A stretch of DNA of 64,000 bases from Ampelocalamus luodianensis (Eukaryota > Streptophyta > Magnoliopsida > Poales > Poaceae). The stretch lies in assembly GCA_036346255.1 (NCBI GenBank), contig CM070634.1, forward strand, positions 74,294,476 to 74,358,475, given 5' to 3'. A program made the position numbers and the translations under genes. Numbering within the stretch: position 1 is the stretch's first letter; each line of letters begins with the position of its first letter. Shown in pieces: positions 31,401-42,200 of this stretch. The notes under the pieces were generated by a model. That model saw only the letters and a program-made list of their open reading frames with translations, ran no database searches and was not told where the DNA came from.

Positions 31401-33825
31401 GTTTTTCTTCATCTATATAAATTTACAGATTGCAATTGCATTTTTGTGGCATCTTTCTTTTCATCTGTCAAGATAGCCACAGGTCAGTGGCTCAAACCTG
31501 TAACTTCTAAGCCAAAATTTTGCATCTTGAAAGTGACAAATTTCATTCATCCTCCTGCTGCAGTGATTGGTTACATCTATGTATTTGGCTCTGGCTTACT
31601 AGGGGCATTTCTTTCCGCTTTTTGTTGAGGACAAGGCTTTTCCCAGTAAGTTGCTAGCTTAGTGGTAATTTGCAACTCAGTCTACATAAAATGGGTAACA
31701 AGCTTTGTATTCTGTACTCAGCTGGTTGGATATTAGTCCTGGAGATTGTCCCAGGCTTTTCCTCTATCGGGGACTATATGAGCTTGGTCAATATGCATTC
31801 TCTGGAAGTGCTATGGGAGCCTCCGGCATGACACGGGGAAATTTGAAAGACCCAATCAACGGAATGCGTGATATCATGATCATAATGATTGTAGAATGGG
31901 CATTACTGCTTGTGTTAGCATTCTATCTGGATGGAGTCTCTTCAGTAGGAGGTGGTGTCAGAAAAAAACCTTTATTATTCTTTAGATGTTTACAGAAGAA
32001 GCATGCAACATCATTGCAGAAACCTAGCTTTGTGCAAGAGGATTCTAAAGTAATTGTTGATATGGAGAAACCAGATGTTGCTCAAGAAGTAGGTTACCTG
32101 CCATACTTTGGCACTTCCATACTTTTCTACAGTACATATGTTTTAAAATTCATGCTTTGATATCTATTCAGAGAGAAGTAGTTGAGCAACTTTTGATGGA
32201 TCACAATGCAAACCAAGCTATTATCTGTGACAACCTCAAGAAGGTTTATCATGGAAGAGACGGAAACCCTGACAAGCTGGCTGTTCGAGGATTATCTCTT
32301 GCCCTACCAAAAGGCCAGTGCTTCGGAATGCTTGGCCCAAATGGAGCTGGGAAAACATCCTTCATTAGTATGGTATAGTACTGTAATGGCACACTGTAGC
32401 AATTTTTTTTTATTGAAAGTTGCATAAAGTATTGTGGCACACCTTGACTAACCTTCTTTTGGTCTTTCCTCAGATGATTGGGCTTATTAAACCTACATCT
32501 GGTACTGCTTATGTCCATGGAATGGATATAAATATGGACATGGATGACATATATACAAATATGGGCGTCTGCCCACAGCATGAGTATAGTACTTATCCAG
32601 CCAAGAGTTTTGTTTCCAGATCAGATTATGTTCGCATGGTAACTGGTATTGTCTAAAATGCAGCTTACTTTGGGAAACGTTGACGGGAAAAGAGCATCTG
32701 TTCTTTTATGGTAGATTGAAAAATCTTAAAGGTGCTGCATTAGTGAAGGTACCTCCAATCTGTGTACCTCTGTTTGAATTTAGTATTCACATTTCATTGT
32801 TGAGCAATTTCAAATTGCTATGCCCTTTATTCATCAATTATACTATTCAGTATCTCAGTGTATGTACAGTCGTATACTCGTATTTGAACATGTCAACTTT
32901 TGTTCCACTGTCAGGCTGTTGACGATTCTCTGAAGAGTGTAAATCTATTTCACGGTGGTGTTGGTCACAAGCAAGTGGGAAAGTACAGTGGAGGCATGAA
33001 AAGAAGGCTCAGTGTGGCAATATCATTGATTGGGGACCCCAAAGTATTATTATTGTTTATATTTTTCAACCCTTTCATAGAATGTCTAATCACAAATGGG
33101 TTATGAAACTTAACAAAACATTCTTTAGGTTGTTTTCATGGACGAGCCGAGCACAGGACTAGATCCGGCATCAAGAAATAAACTGTGGAATGTTGTGAAG
33201 GAGGCCAAGAGAAACCGTGCAATTGTTCTTACTAGTAATGATCTTTTCCCTGTCCACTAATACATCTAAATCCTAGGCTCCTAGTCCACCACTTTATTGC
33301 TTCTGAAAAATAACAAGACTGAATTAGCTAATACTGTTTGATCAAATGTAATTCTGACAGCACATTCGATGGAGGAGGCAGAAGTACTTTGTGATCGGCT
33401 TGGCATATATGTTGATGGCGATTTCCAATGCCTTGGAAACCCTAAAGAGGTACTTTGCCTTCCTAATCCGCAAAAGTTACTCTAGAACCGCTTCTAAAAT
33501 TGTTTACCACTACAATGCAATGCAGCTAAAGGCTCGATATGGGGGCGCTTACATATTCACAATGACAGCATCTCCAGACCAAGAACGGGACGTTGAACAG
33601 CTAGTCCATCGCTTGTCGCCAAGCGCAAGCAAGATCTACAGTCTTTCTGGAACTCAAAAGTTTGAGCTGCCGAAGCAGGAGGTGAAAATAGCTGATGTCT
33701 TTCGTGCAGTTGAGAATGCGAAAAGCCAGTTCACAATACATGCCTGGGGCCTGGTTGACACCACCTTGGAAGATGTCTTCATCAAGGTTGCCAAGGGAGC
33801 GCAAGCGTCCAATGAGGTTGCATAG
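22500..33825 (+). CDS. Half-size ABC transporter, subfamily A (plant ABCA2-12/ATH type)
   Basis: The product is a membrane ATPase of the plant half-size ABCA group (~940 residues, family size ~930-980), whose members move lipids or acyl chains. Exons by splice signals and phase: 22500-22574, 23091-23475, 23574-23656, 23754-23886, 29934-30047, 30302-30430, ~30859-31006, 31110-31272, ~31358-31482, 31564-31645, 31722-32088, 32172-32372, 32474-32583, 32664-32748, 32915-33043, 33129-33234, 33361-33449, 33526-33825. Exon 2 encodes the first membrane span and a Cys-rich extracellular start; exons 8-11 encode the membrane block (LVYEKQQKLKIMMKMHGLKDG); exon 12 has Walker A GPNGAGKTS; exon 15 the signature YSGGMKRRLS; exon 16 Walker B VVFMDEPSTGLDP; exon 17 the H-loop THSMEEAE. 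Intron 4 contains a 5.3-kb copia element, intron 6 a hairpin element. Exons 7, 9, 10 and 11 are each 1-2 nt short of phase, so either sequence errors or a pseudogene. Confidence 0.9.
24498..24509 (+). promoter_or_regulatory. Primer-binding site of the intronic copia element
   Basis: TGGTATTAGAGC starts at the base after the 5' LTR and matches the initiator-Met-tRNA primer-binding site with one change. Confidence 0.9.
25135..29560 (+). pseudogene. Copia gag-pol polyprotein, multiply broken
   Basis: Gag starts at 25135 and carries a CCHC knuckle (CAYCNKHGHMDQFC, 25981-26022). Protease has LDSGA near 26240-26255. Pre-integrase HHRLGHL and the integrase core (DLIHSDVWG near 27020, FIDDFSR near 27100, NGVAERK near 27320) follow. 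RT-RNase H lies at 28255-29301 with LKQAPRAW near 28500 and the catalytic YVDDM at 28633-28647. The RNase H DATWASD is near 29130. Breaks are TAG stops at 25201 and 25567, stops after 26973, 27288, 27463 and 27918, a frameshift between ~28080 and 28255, a TGA near 29299, and a 189-bp miniature element. Outside that insertion the gag to integrase parts keep one frame. Not able to make a working polyprotein. Confidence 0.92.
26344..26532. mobile_element. hAT miniature element (189 bp) nested in the copia element
   Basis: The left end is TAGTGGCGAGAGCCA and the complement of the right end is CAGTGGCGTAGCCAGG. The 8-bp flanks ATGATACC (26336-26343) and ATGTTACC (26533-26540) match at 7 of 8 positions. 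Removing element plus one duplication restores the copia reading frame, which confirms the limits. A perfect 22-bp palindrome lies at 26368-26389, its half site TGTGGGGTCAA. Confidence 0.9.
30476..30787. mobile_element. Long-arm inverted repeat (~310 bp) in ABCA intron 6
   Basis: Two arms of ~140 bp are complementary with few gaps. The outer part is AT-rich (TTTTTCAATTTAACCC, ACATTTATACCTGCTCGTC) and the inner part GC-rich with repeated GGCGCC and TGACTCA motifs, for example GGCGCCATGACTCATGGCGCC near 30590 and 30670. This is a miniature foldback, perhaps Mutator-related; an imperfect 9-bp flank (TAATTTCAG versus GATATTCAG) is possible. It lies between exons 6 and 7, so it is transcribed within the pre-mRNA. 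Confidence 0.85.
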
Positions 33826-35640
33826 ATATAGATCCCTGAAGAGTGTCTTCGTCAAGGTATGCAAGTGACCCCAAGCATTCCATGTGACTGCGTAGATAAT
33901 CTTGTGAATTCATAGCATAGGTGATTATTTTTTTTCTTATGTGAGAAGCATTCTTTTTTGCGTTTGGTCTATATGATTGTACAGAAACATATTCTTGGTA
34001 GTGCCATTTCAGAACAAAAAGAATTATTGCCTCATTGTGTTTGCCATTTTTCTCCTGAACACTTCCTCAAAAACTAAAAATTTCACTTAAACACATCCAA
34101 ACATGTGTATGTGTTTGTTACTATGTAGAAACTGTTCTGGTACACATTCAGATTTAAAGCCATTGAAACTTTAGTTCCTTTCTAATACTGCATTATTTTT
34201 CTTCTTCTGAATTTGAGTGGAGGTGCTAAAAGCTATTCCTCATTAGAAAATTTCTAGATTCCTTCATTCTTTCATGGAAAATTCAGAATGTCTACCATAC
34301 TCATCTAAAGTTAAGGTGACGTAACATGTGGAAATCAACCGTGGAATCATGGAAACGACCATCCTCAAGCATCCGATCGAGCTCCAACGGCCCAGATTAA
34401 TGCTTCCTACTATGGAGAAAAATATGCTACACTTGCCTATTGAGTATTGGCCCTCTAACCGAATTTTCTCAAGAAAAAAAAATGCAAACTGATCATGGAG
34501 ATTAGTCGGCAGCTATTAGCATTATTAAGTTCCTCAAAGATCGCGATTTAAGGCAGTGGCATCCAAGACACAGGTGCGATCCAGTACTGTTTACTCAGAA
34601 GAGCACATGAGCGATCAGGCTAATGTACTATATTCGAACCACTTAGATTTAGGTCTACTGATTGTGATTGGTGATCGTCTGCGTGACATGTGAGTGTTGG
34701 AATTTTTCTCTCGCCCAAGAAATCCCTTGGTCTTCAACTTGGTTTAATGAGGCACGAGTCAAATGCAGAGAAGCTATAGTGCCACATATTAGAAGATGGT
34801 GTCAACAGTTCGATTAAAAAGCAAATATCTATATCAGTAGCCATAGTGCGGGCTGATACAATGTTTCTGCTTCAGTAAATATTTCACTGGGACACCAATG
34901 TTGAGTACTGTTTATATACACACAAATCATTGTTCACATAGTGATTCTCTGCATTACAGCAGAGGATCCGGATCCATAATTTTTCTGGTACTCGCCGGAG
35001 CGCAACAAGAATATTTCAAGATGAAAAATATTCTTTTCTTATGAAGGTTACTAAATGGAATAGCTTGTTAGTAAAGGTAATGGATAGGACACATTGGAGA
35101 AGCACGTACAACCAACCTCTACCTACTTGTAGGTTACATTGCGAATTTGTAATGTGTTGGCAAACGCCCAATAGAAATTGATTTGGAGGTCTTAGGTCAG
35201 TTGATACAGTATTTAAACCTTAGTACTTAAGTATAACACGCAAGAAAGGGCCGCGTAGTTATTTTCTCACCCATCAACACAGGAAGCCACTACACTTAAC
35301 CGTAGCTCCTGCAATACCTTTATCGCAAACAGTAACACCAGATTACTAGGATTTCATGGGTGAATTAGTCATCATCTACGCAGAACTTCTGTTCCATTAT
35401 GACAGCCGCGGGGATTGGATTCCAAACGGGCCAGCGTAACCATCCATTTCATTCCCAGGAATAAAGGAATTCACCATCAAAACCACGCAGAGAAGGAAAG
35501 AATACTGCGAGGAAGCGAGGCCGGGTCCCGGCGCCACGTCCCTCGAGGGCCCCGCAGGCAGTGCCGCCGCACGCTGGGAAAGGAGGCCACGTCGGCCACG
35601 TGCTCCCAAAAGGAGAAAAGAGCGAGGAACACTTGTGCTT
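33826..35640. other. 3' UTR and intergenic DNA downstream of ABCA
   Basis: The first few hundred bases continue from the ABCA stop codon as its 3' UTR. A partly duplicated copy of the last-exon phrase (CTTCGTCAAGG near 33848) follows the stop. No gene, terminal repeat or RNA gene is recognised between ~34100 and 35640. Confidence 0.4.
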
Positions 35641-36213
35641 TTCCTCCGCTCCCCTGTCTCTCCATCCATCCATTATTCTCTCGCTTATTCCCCACTCCCC
35701 CCCTCCTCTCTCACCTCACCTCACCTGACTGCCATCCATCCTCCTCACGCCGCCGCCGGAGAAGAGTCCACCTCCGCCTCCGGGAGAGGTGCTAGGTTCC
35801 GCTCCGGTTCGGCTGCCCCGCGCGCGGTGAGGCGGGCTGTCCAGTCTCCTGCTTGGTTGCTAGGTGTGGTCTTGTTGCGCTGAGCTCCGTGGGGGGTACG
35901 GTGTTGCTGCAAGAAACGCTCTGATTCGGCGGGACTGTCCGGGGGTGGGTGTGGATTGGCGCGATTTGGCGGAGAGGTTGTGTTTTTGGGGGGCGATTTG
36001 GAGCTTTCTTGCCGGAAAATGTGGGATTTTGGCGGCGATTTGACGGTTTCTTGGCGTGGAAGGTCTTGAGGTTTGATGGTTTGATGGTCCGGAAGGTGAG
36101 GTTTTTGAGGCCGATCTGATGCTTTCGTGGTTCGGGAGTGAGGTGATTTGATACGATTTGGAGGAGCGGCGGTGGGATCTTTGTGAAGTTTCTGTGAGGG
36201 AGCTGATTTGGCC
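35640..36213 (+). promoter_or_regulatory. 5' UTR/proximal promoter of the kinase gene
   Basis: A CT-rich stretch (CCCCCCTCCTCTCTCACC near 35698-35720) is followed by GC-rich sequence with CCGCCGCCGG, then repeated GATTTGG(C/A)GG phrases up to the start codon at 36214. This is typical of a grass housekeeping-type leader. Start of transcription is not determined. Long open frames here on the minus strand are GC-rich shadows without domains. Confidence 0.45.
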
Positions 36214-39200
36214 ATGGGGCTCGCGCCGCCGGAGCTGGGGCAGTTCGACGGGTGGGAGAGCTCCGGCGAGGAGGAGCGGGAGAGGTGGGGCTGGTGCCGC
36301 CGCAGCCGCAGCAGCAGGCGAGGACGGCGACTGCCCCGGAAGGGCGGGGAGGACGCCACGGTCGCCACCGGCTGCTGCATCCGCCTCTGGCCCATGGGGA
36401 GCTGCCCTCCGCCGCCGCGCTCCAAGGTCGACACCTCCACCAGCAGCGCCAGCATGCACGGCGGTAATGTCCCGTTCTCTCTTTACCTGAACTGGGATGT
36501 GTACTTAACATGTGCTCTCTTGCTGTCATTAGAGTGGAAGATAGGTTAGACTTAGTTGTGGTCATATCCATTAATCCATAATTGGAAATTGTAAGCTGTA
36601 GCCTATATAACTTTGCCCATAATATTGTTACTGGTATTTAGGTATGATGTAACGCATGTCGTAGTTGGTGTTGGGGTTATAGTTGGTTAGAGTGTAAATG
36701 TCGAGGACGTGTGCAGTTTGGTAGTTAGATTGCTGGAGAGTTGAGGGAGCTATGCGCGAGTGCAGCTGGGGGCCACAGCTATTTGGGTGTATCCATGTGT
36801 CGACTGTCGAGCATTGAATGCAGAAATGGACTAGTAATTTGTATAACGAGCATATAGAACACATAAAAATCATCAAACAGGTGGCAAATCCTACTGATGG
36901 CATCTCTAATAGTGCCATGTCAACTCGTCGGTTAGCCTTTCCATGTCAGCAAAATCCTTGGAGGAAGAAAGAGAAATATGAGAGAAAAGGGAAGCCGTCT
37001 CTTCCTCAAACAACTATCTCTACACATAAATCAAGACAAAACAACCAGTGCATATGAGAGAAGGGTGAAGGAGTGGGAATATTATAAGTTTGACATGAAT
37101 GTTAGAGACAACTTGCTAGAGACAGCTTGTTAGAGATGTTGTCTCTAAATCTGTCTTTCGGTGACGTGGAGTTGATATAGTAAAATTAGAGACGACACTA
37201 TTGGAGATGCCCTGACTGCGGAGTTCTGTATTTCTAGCTAAACTGACATTCTTATTATCACCTATTAATGTGACATTGGAAGATGGAACTCTGGAGGAGC
37301 AAGTGTTGTGTGTGGGACCAGCGGTATGAGGACATGTATAATGGTATAGACAACTGCTGTCTATAGTACTCCTCTATGTCATCTATAGACAGCTCCTATA
37401 ATGAATTGTCTTTTTCTATGTCTTTATAGACAACTCCTTCATGTATAATGTGTCTTGTTTCTCGTGTTATAGTCGACTATTGCATGAGAGACAGCTCAAT
37501 TCTCTATGCTCTCTCTCTTTTATCCATGTCATGTAATATCGTACGTGGCAAGTCTTACAGATAGCTGACGTCACCCTATTGTACATGCTTTGAGTGGTTT
37601 TCTGAGTATCTATTTTTAGAGTAGCATGTGGCATTTTTGCTCCATACAAGTGACACTAAATCTTGTGGCAAATTAAGGAGAACGATGCACAAGCAACGAA
37701 TGCCATCGGCTTCTCCAATGGGGAATGGTTGTTGATATGTTAGACTCAGCCACCTGACTCTGATTTTGATGATGTTATGTGTCGGCAGGTGTGATGTTTT
37801 AAATAATAGCTGTTTTGTCAAATCATGTTCATCAAGACTGTTTTGCTGCATCCGTAGATGGAAATGAATAATGTGGAAATATGTGAGGGGTCCAGATTAG
37901 TTGCTTCATTAAGCCTTTTTGGTTTAGTTTGTATTGACTGTTTCTTACAATCAATACGAGGTTTTATCACAGATAAATAATCTAGGGCTAGTTTGGCATT
38001 GATATGCTGTGCTGTGAAATCTAGTTAGTTACGTAGAGGCCATTAGTAATTCTAGTCAAAAGTTTCAGTTATGGGACTAGAAAGGAGGTCCTCGGGTAGT
38101 TAATATATATCCAAAAGTAGACAAGAAAAGTGCTTTTGGAATCTCACTGTAATGCCAAACTCACCCTTGGAAGGTTCTTCTCCATTTGCTAACTAGATTA
38201 TTTCAGAATTTTAGGCATGAAGAAACTAAAACGGTACAGAAACATACGAGGAGAAATGAGTGTAGTCATGTTGTGGACGCCTTTGTGGGGAAGACGTATC
38301 AAAGACGGCGACGTACGGCAGCGACTTCCAATTCAGCTGGGGGACTGTTCCCGTGTCGGATTTGGCTACAGTAACCAAATCTGTTACTGCTACCGATATG
38401 GCAGCAGAGAGAGATTTCGGAATAGAGGCCGCAGAGGGAGATTTCGGAAGAGAGGATTAGATTTCGCAAGAGAGGGGTAGAGTTAGAGTTAATCTCCTTA
38501 AGAGATAGGATAAAGTTAGTATCTCCTTAAGAGATTGAGTTGGATAGTGATTTAGAGATTGAATTAGAGTTTGAGTAGTTTCCTTCCCGAATTCGTTGTA
38601 CTGTTCAGATTTCGGAAATACTATGATGCACGGACACGCGTGTCGGACACGACACGTATCGGACACGAGATACGCCATTTTCTAAAAAATGGCGATACGG
38701 GGATACGGCTGTATATATATAATAATAATAATAAATTAATAATAATATATGCATATGTATTATTAATTCCTAAATCTGTAGCAAGGAAGATAACATTACA
38801 TGATTACACTTTCCAATTTTCCATAATCCATGCATATCCACAAGGGTGGAACCAACAAGTAACAATCATTCAATCAACAAAGTCTAACTGTCTAACAGAC
38901 TAACAACTAACAAATCTACAACTCTACAGACTACAAGTCCCCAAGGTGGCTGGCGGCCAAAGGCCGAGCCGGCCAGAGGAGATGCGGGCAAGCAGAGAGC
39001 CGAGCGAGCAGAGGCGCAGTGAGCGAGGGCGCGAGCAGGCAGAGAAGCGGCGAGTGGCGAACGAGCGCGCGAGCGAGGCAGCGAGCGAGCAGAGGGCGAG
39101 CGAGCGGCATGCGCGAGGCGGCGCTGCGGTGGCGCGAGCCGTGCGAGAAGAAGCGCGGAGGAGAGCACCGTGGAGAACCGTCGCGTAGGGGCTAAAGAGG

Positions 39201-42200
39201 CGGAATCGGAAGCAAACCAGGAGAAGCTGCGCGAAGCAAACCAGAGGAGGCCGTGGCGGAAGCACTGGAGGAAGCGTCAAGATCTGCTCGCGGTGGTCGG
39301 ATCGGACGACGGCAGCAAGGCGGGCGCTGCGGCGGCGTCGAGCGGAAGGCTTCACGAGCTCGACCTCGGGTCAGCGCAGCAGCACGCAAGGTAGGGTAGG
39401 TTAACTTTGTGTTGTTGGGCCGATTGTTCATTTTGGGTGTTGAATTAAATGGGCCAAAGTGTTCGATCGTATCCCACCGTGTCCGATACGTGTCGATTTT
39501 CTTTTCTTTTTTTCGTGATTGCAATTTCCGACACGCCGGGATACGATATCGCGCGTGTCGGAGCCGTGTCCGTGTCCGACACGGTGTCCGATACGGACAC
39601 GGCGACTGGCTGGCGTGTCCGTGCTTCCGAGCGGAAATACCGAAATCCCTTGCGCCTGGGCTATAAAGGAAACACATGTAATTGAGAGGAGACAAGCAAG
39701 AAATAAACTAGTTCTTACCACCAAGTATTCGGCAGATCAGAGCCTTGTGCGTAAGAACAATGATCTGAAATACATGCAAGGCGATGCTCACGCCGTCGCT
39801 TATCGTTCTCGTTAAATCTTCCTTCCCATCCTCTCACACCATATCAATTTGGTATCAGAGCCATCACCACCACCCTTCGCCATGGAAAACAAGACACTCG
39901 ACGACGTGTTCCAGCAACTCGCAATCATGATGATTGAGATCAGTGGCATCAAGGCGCAGCAGGCCGCACATGATCAAGTGATTGCCGGATGGAAGACATG
40001 CAGTGCTGCAGCATTGCCCATGGCTTCCAGCGGCGGTTTCCACGCCCGATGTCGGCCTCCTGAAACTAGGTTTCGCGACGACGAAGATCGGCGCACGGTT
40101 CTTCGCTTCCACAATCTCTCCTTCCTGACGTACGACGGCGAGGAAGATCCTCTACCTTGGCTCAATCGATGTGAGCAAGTTTTTTGGGGGCAACGAACCA
40201 TGGATGAAGAACAAGTTTGATTGGCATCCTACCACTTGACCGGCGTTGCCCAACAGTGGTACTACCAACTTGAGCACGATGAAGGCATTATTTCATAGGT
40301 TCGCTTCTCAGAGTTCGTCAACATGCGGTTTGGGCCTCCCATCCGCAACAACCCTCTTGGCGAATTGGCTCAACTTCGATGGACGGCGACGGTCGACGCA
40401 TACCAAAAGAAATTTTTGGCACTCTTATGCTGTGTCGAGCCACTCTCGTCGCTACAACGAGTACAACTTTTCACAGCCAAATTGGGCAAGCCGTTGCAAA
40501 CCGACATGGAGCTTTAGCATCCAATGCATCTTCAAATGGCCATGAGCTTGGCTAGGGCGTACGAGCAGCGTCTCGAGGAGACATCAACAGATCCGAAGCC
40601 TCCACTAAAAACCCTCGCTGGGCTGCGCTTCACGTCCGGGGCTTTGGTGACTAGGACCAGCATGTCGACTTCGACAGTTATGGCGGCGGCAACTCCAGCG
40701 CCATCCGTATCGATGGGACTACCGGCACCCTGCCAACCCTGCCTCCGACGTCTTTATGTGGAGATGTCCAATCAACGCACCAAGGGATTGTGCTACAATT
40801 GCCTTGAAAATTCTCTCAGAACCATTGTTGTTCGATGAAGGGAATTTTCCTCCTCGAGCTTGACGATGACGACGAGCCGACCAAAGATAATGACCATGTC
40901 GAGATCTCTCTCCATGCCCTCACCAGTGTTCACGCAGGCCGTACGGTGTGATTGAAAATTGCAATCAACGGGCCTGAACTGCTCGCTCTCGTGGACTCCG
41001 GCTCCACCCATATTTTCTTAACCGAATCAGTGGCGCGTCGACTAGGTTTGTCTCCGCGACCGCGGACTGGCATGGGTGTTACCGTGGCGAATGGTGACCG
41101 TGTGACGAGCTTCAGCGTCTACACGAACACGCACTTTGCTATTGATCACGAAGATTTTTTTGCAGATTGCTACGTAATTCCTCTCGACGGTTTTGAGGTG
41201 GTTCTTGGTGTACAATGGCTCCGTACTTTGGGCCCTATTATGTGGGATTTCACGAAGTTGACTATGGTTTCGGCGGGACGATCATCGGGTGACATGGGCG
41301 GGACTTGATGCTGCCTCAACCGAAGGATACGTGTGTGCCATTGCTGGACACGACAAGATGGGAGATCTTTTGAATGAATTATCCGTTCTTTTTTAAGAAC
41401 CGCACGGCTTGCTACCACCCTAACAACATGATCACCACATTCACCTCTTGCCACGGTTCCAGTGGCCGTTCGGCCATATGTTATCCACAATTAATAAAGG
41501 ATGAGATTGAGAAGCAATGTGATGACATGTTGGCCTAAGGTATTATTCGCAAAAGTACTTCGGTATTTTCATCACCGGTATTGTTGGTTAAAAAGCAGGA
41601 TGCATCATGGCGTTTTTGTGTGGATTATCGTGCCCTCAACGACAAGACAGTCAAGGACAAGTTTCCGATTCCGGTCGTCGATGAGCTTTTGGATGAACTC
41701 AATGGTGCCCGTTTCTTCACCGAGCTTGATTTACGCAATGGCTATCATCAAGTTTTGATGCACAGTTTCAATATCGAGAAGACAACGTTTTGTACACATC
41801 GTGGACACTTTGATTTCTTGGTCATGCCCTTTGGCCTGACAAAAACTCTACCGACATTTCAGGCGCTCATGAATGACATCCTCAAGCCATTTATTCGTCG
41901 TTTTGTCCTTGTTTTCTTTGACGATATATTGGTCCACAGCCCGTCGTGGGCCGAACATCTTCAGCAAGTGTGCACTGTGCTTCATCTTATGCGGCATCAT
42001 TAGCTTTTTCTGAAGAAATCCAAGTGTCTATTTGGCGTCGAGTTCGTAGCTTATCTCGGTCATATCATCTCTGGTCAAGGTGTGGCTATGGTTTCGACAA
42101 GATAGACACAGTTCAGGCATGGCTAAAACCACGTACTATCAAGGCACTTCGTGGGTTCCTCGGTCTCACCGGTTATTACCAAAAGTTCATCAAGGAATAT

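Noticed and set aside
35745..36571. Three long minus-strand frames over kinase exon 1
   Set aside because: They are opposite the GC-rich exon 1 and leader of the kinase, overlap each other in different frames, and have no domain.
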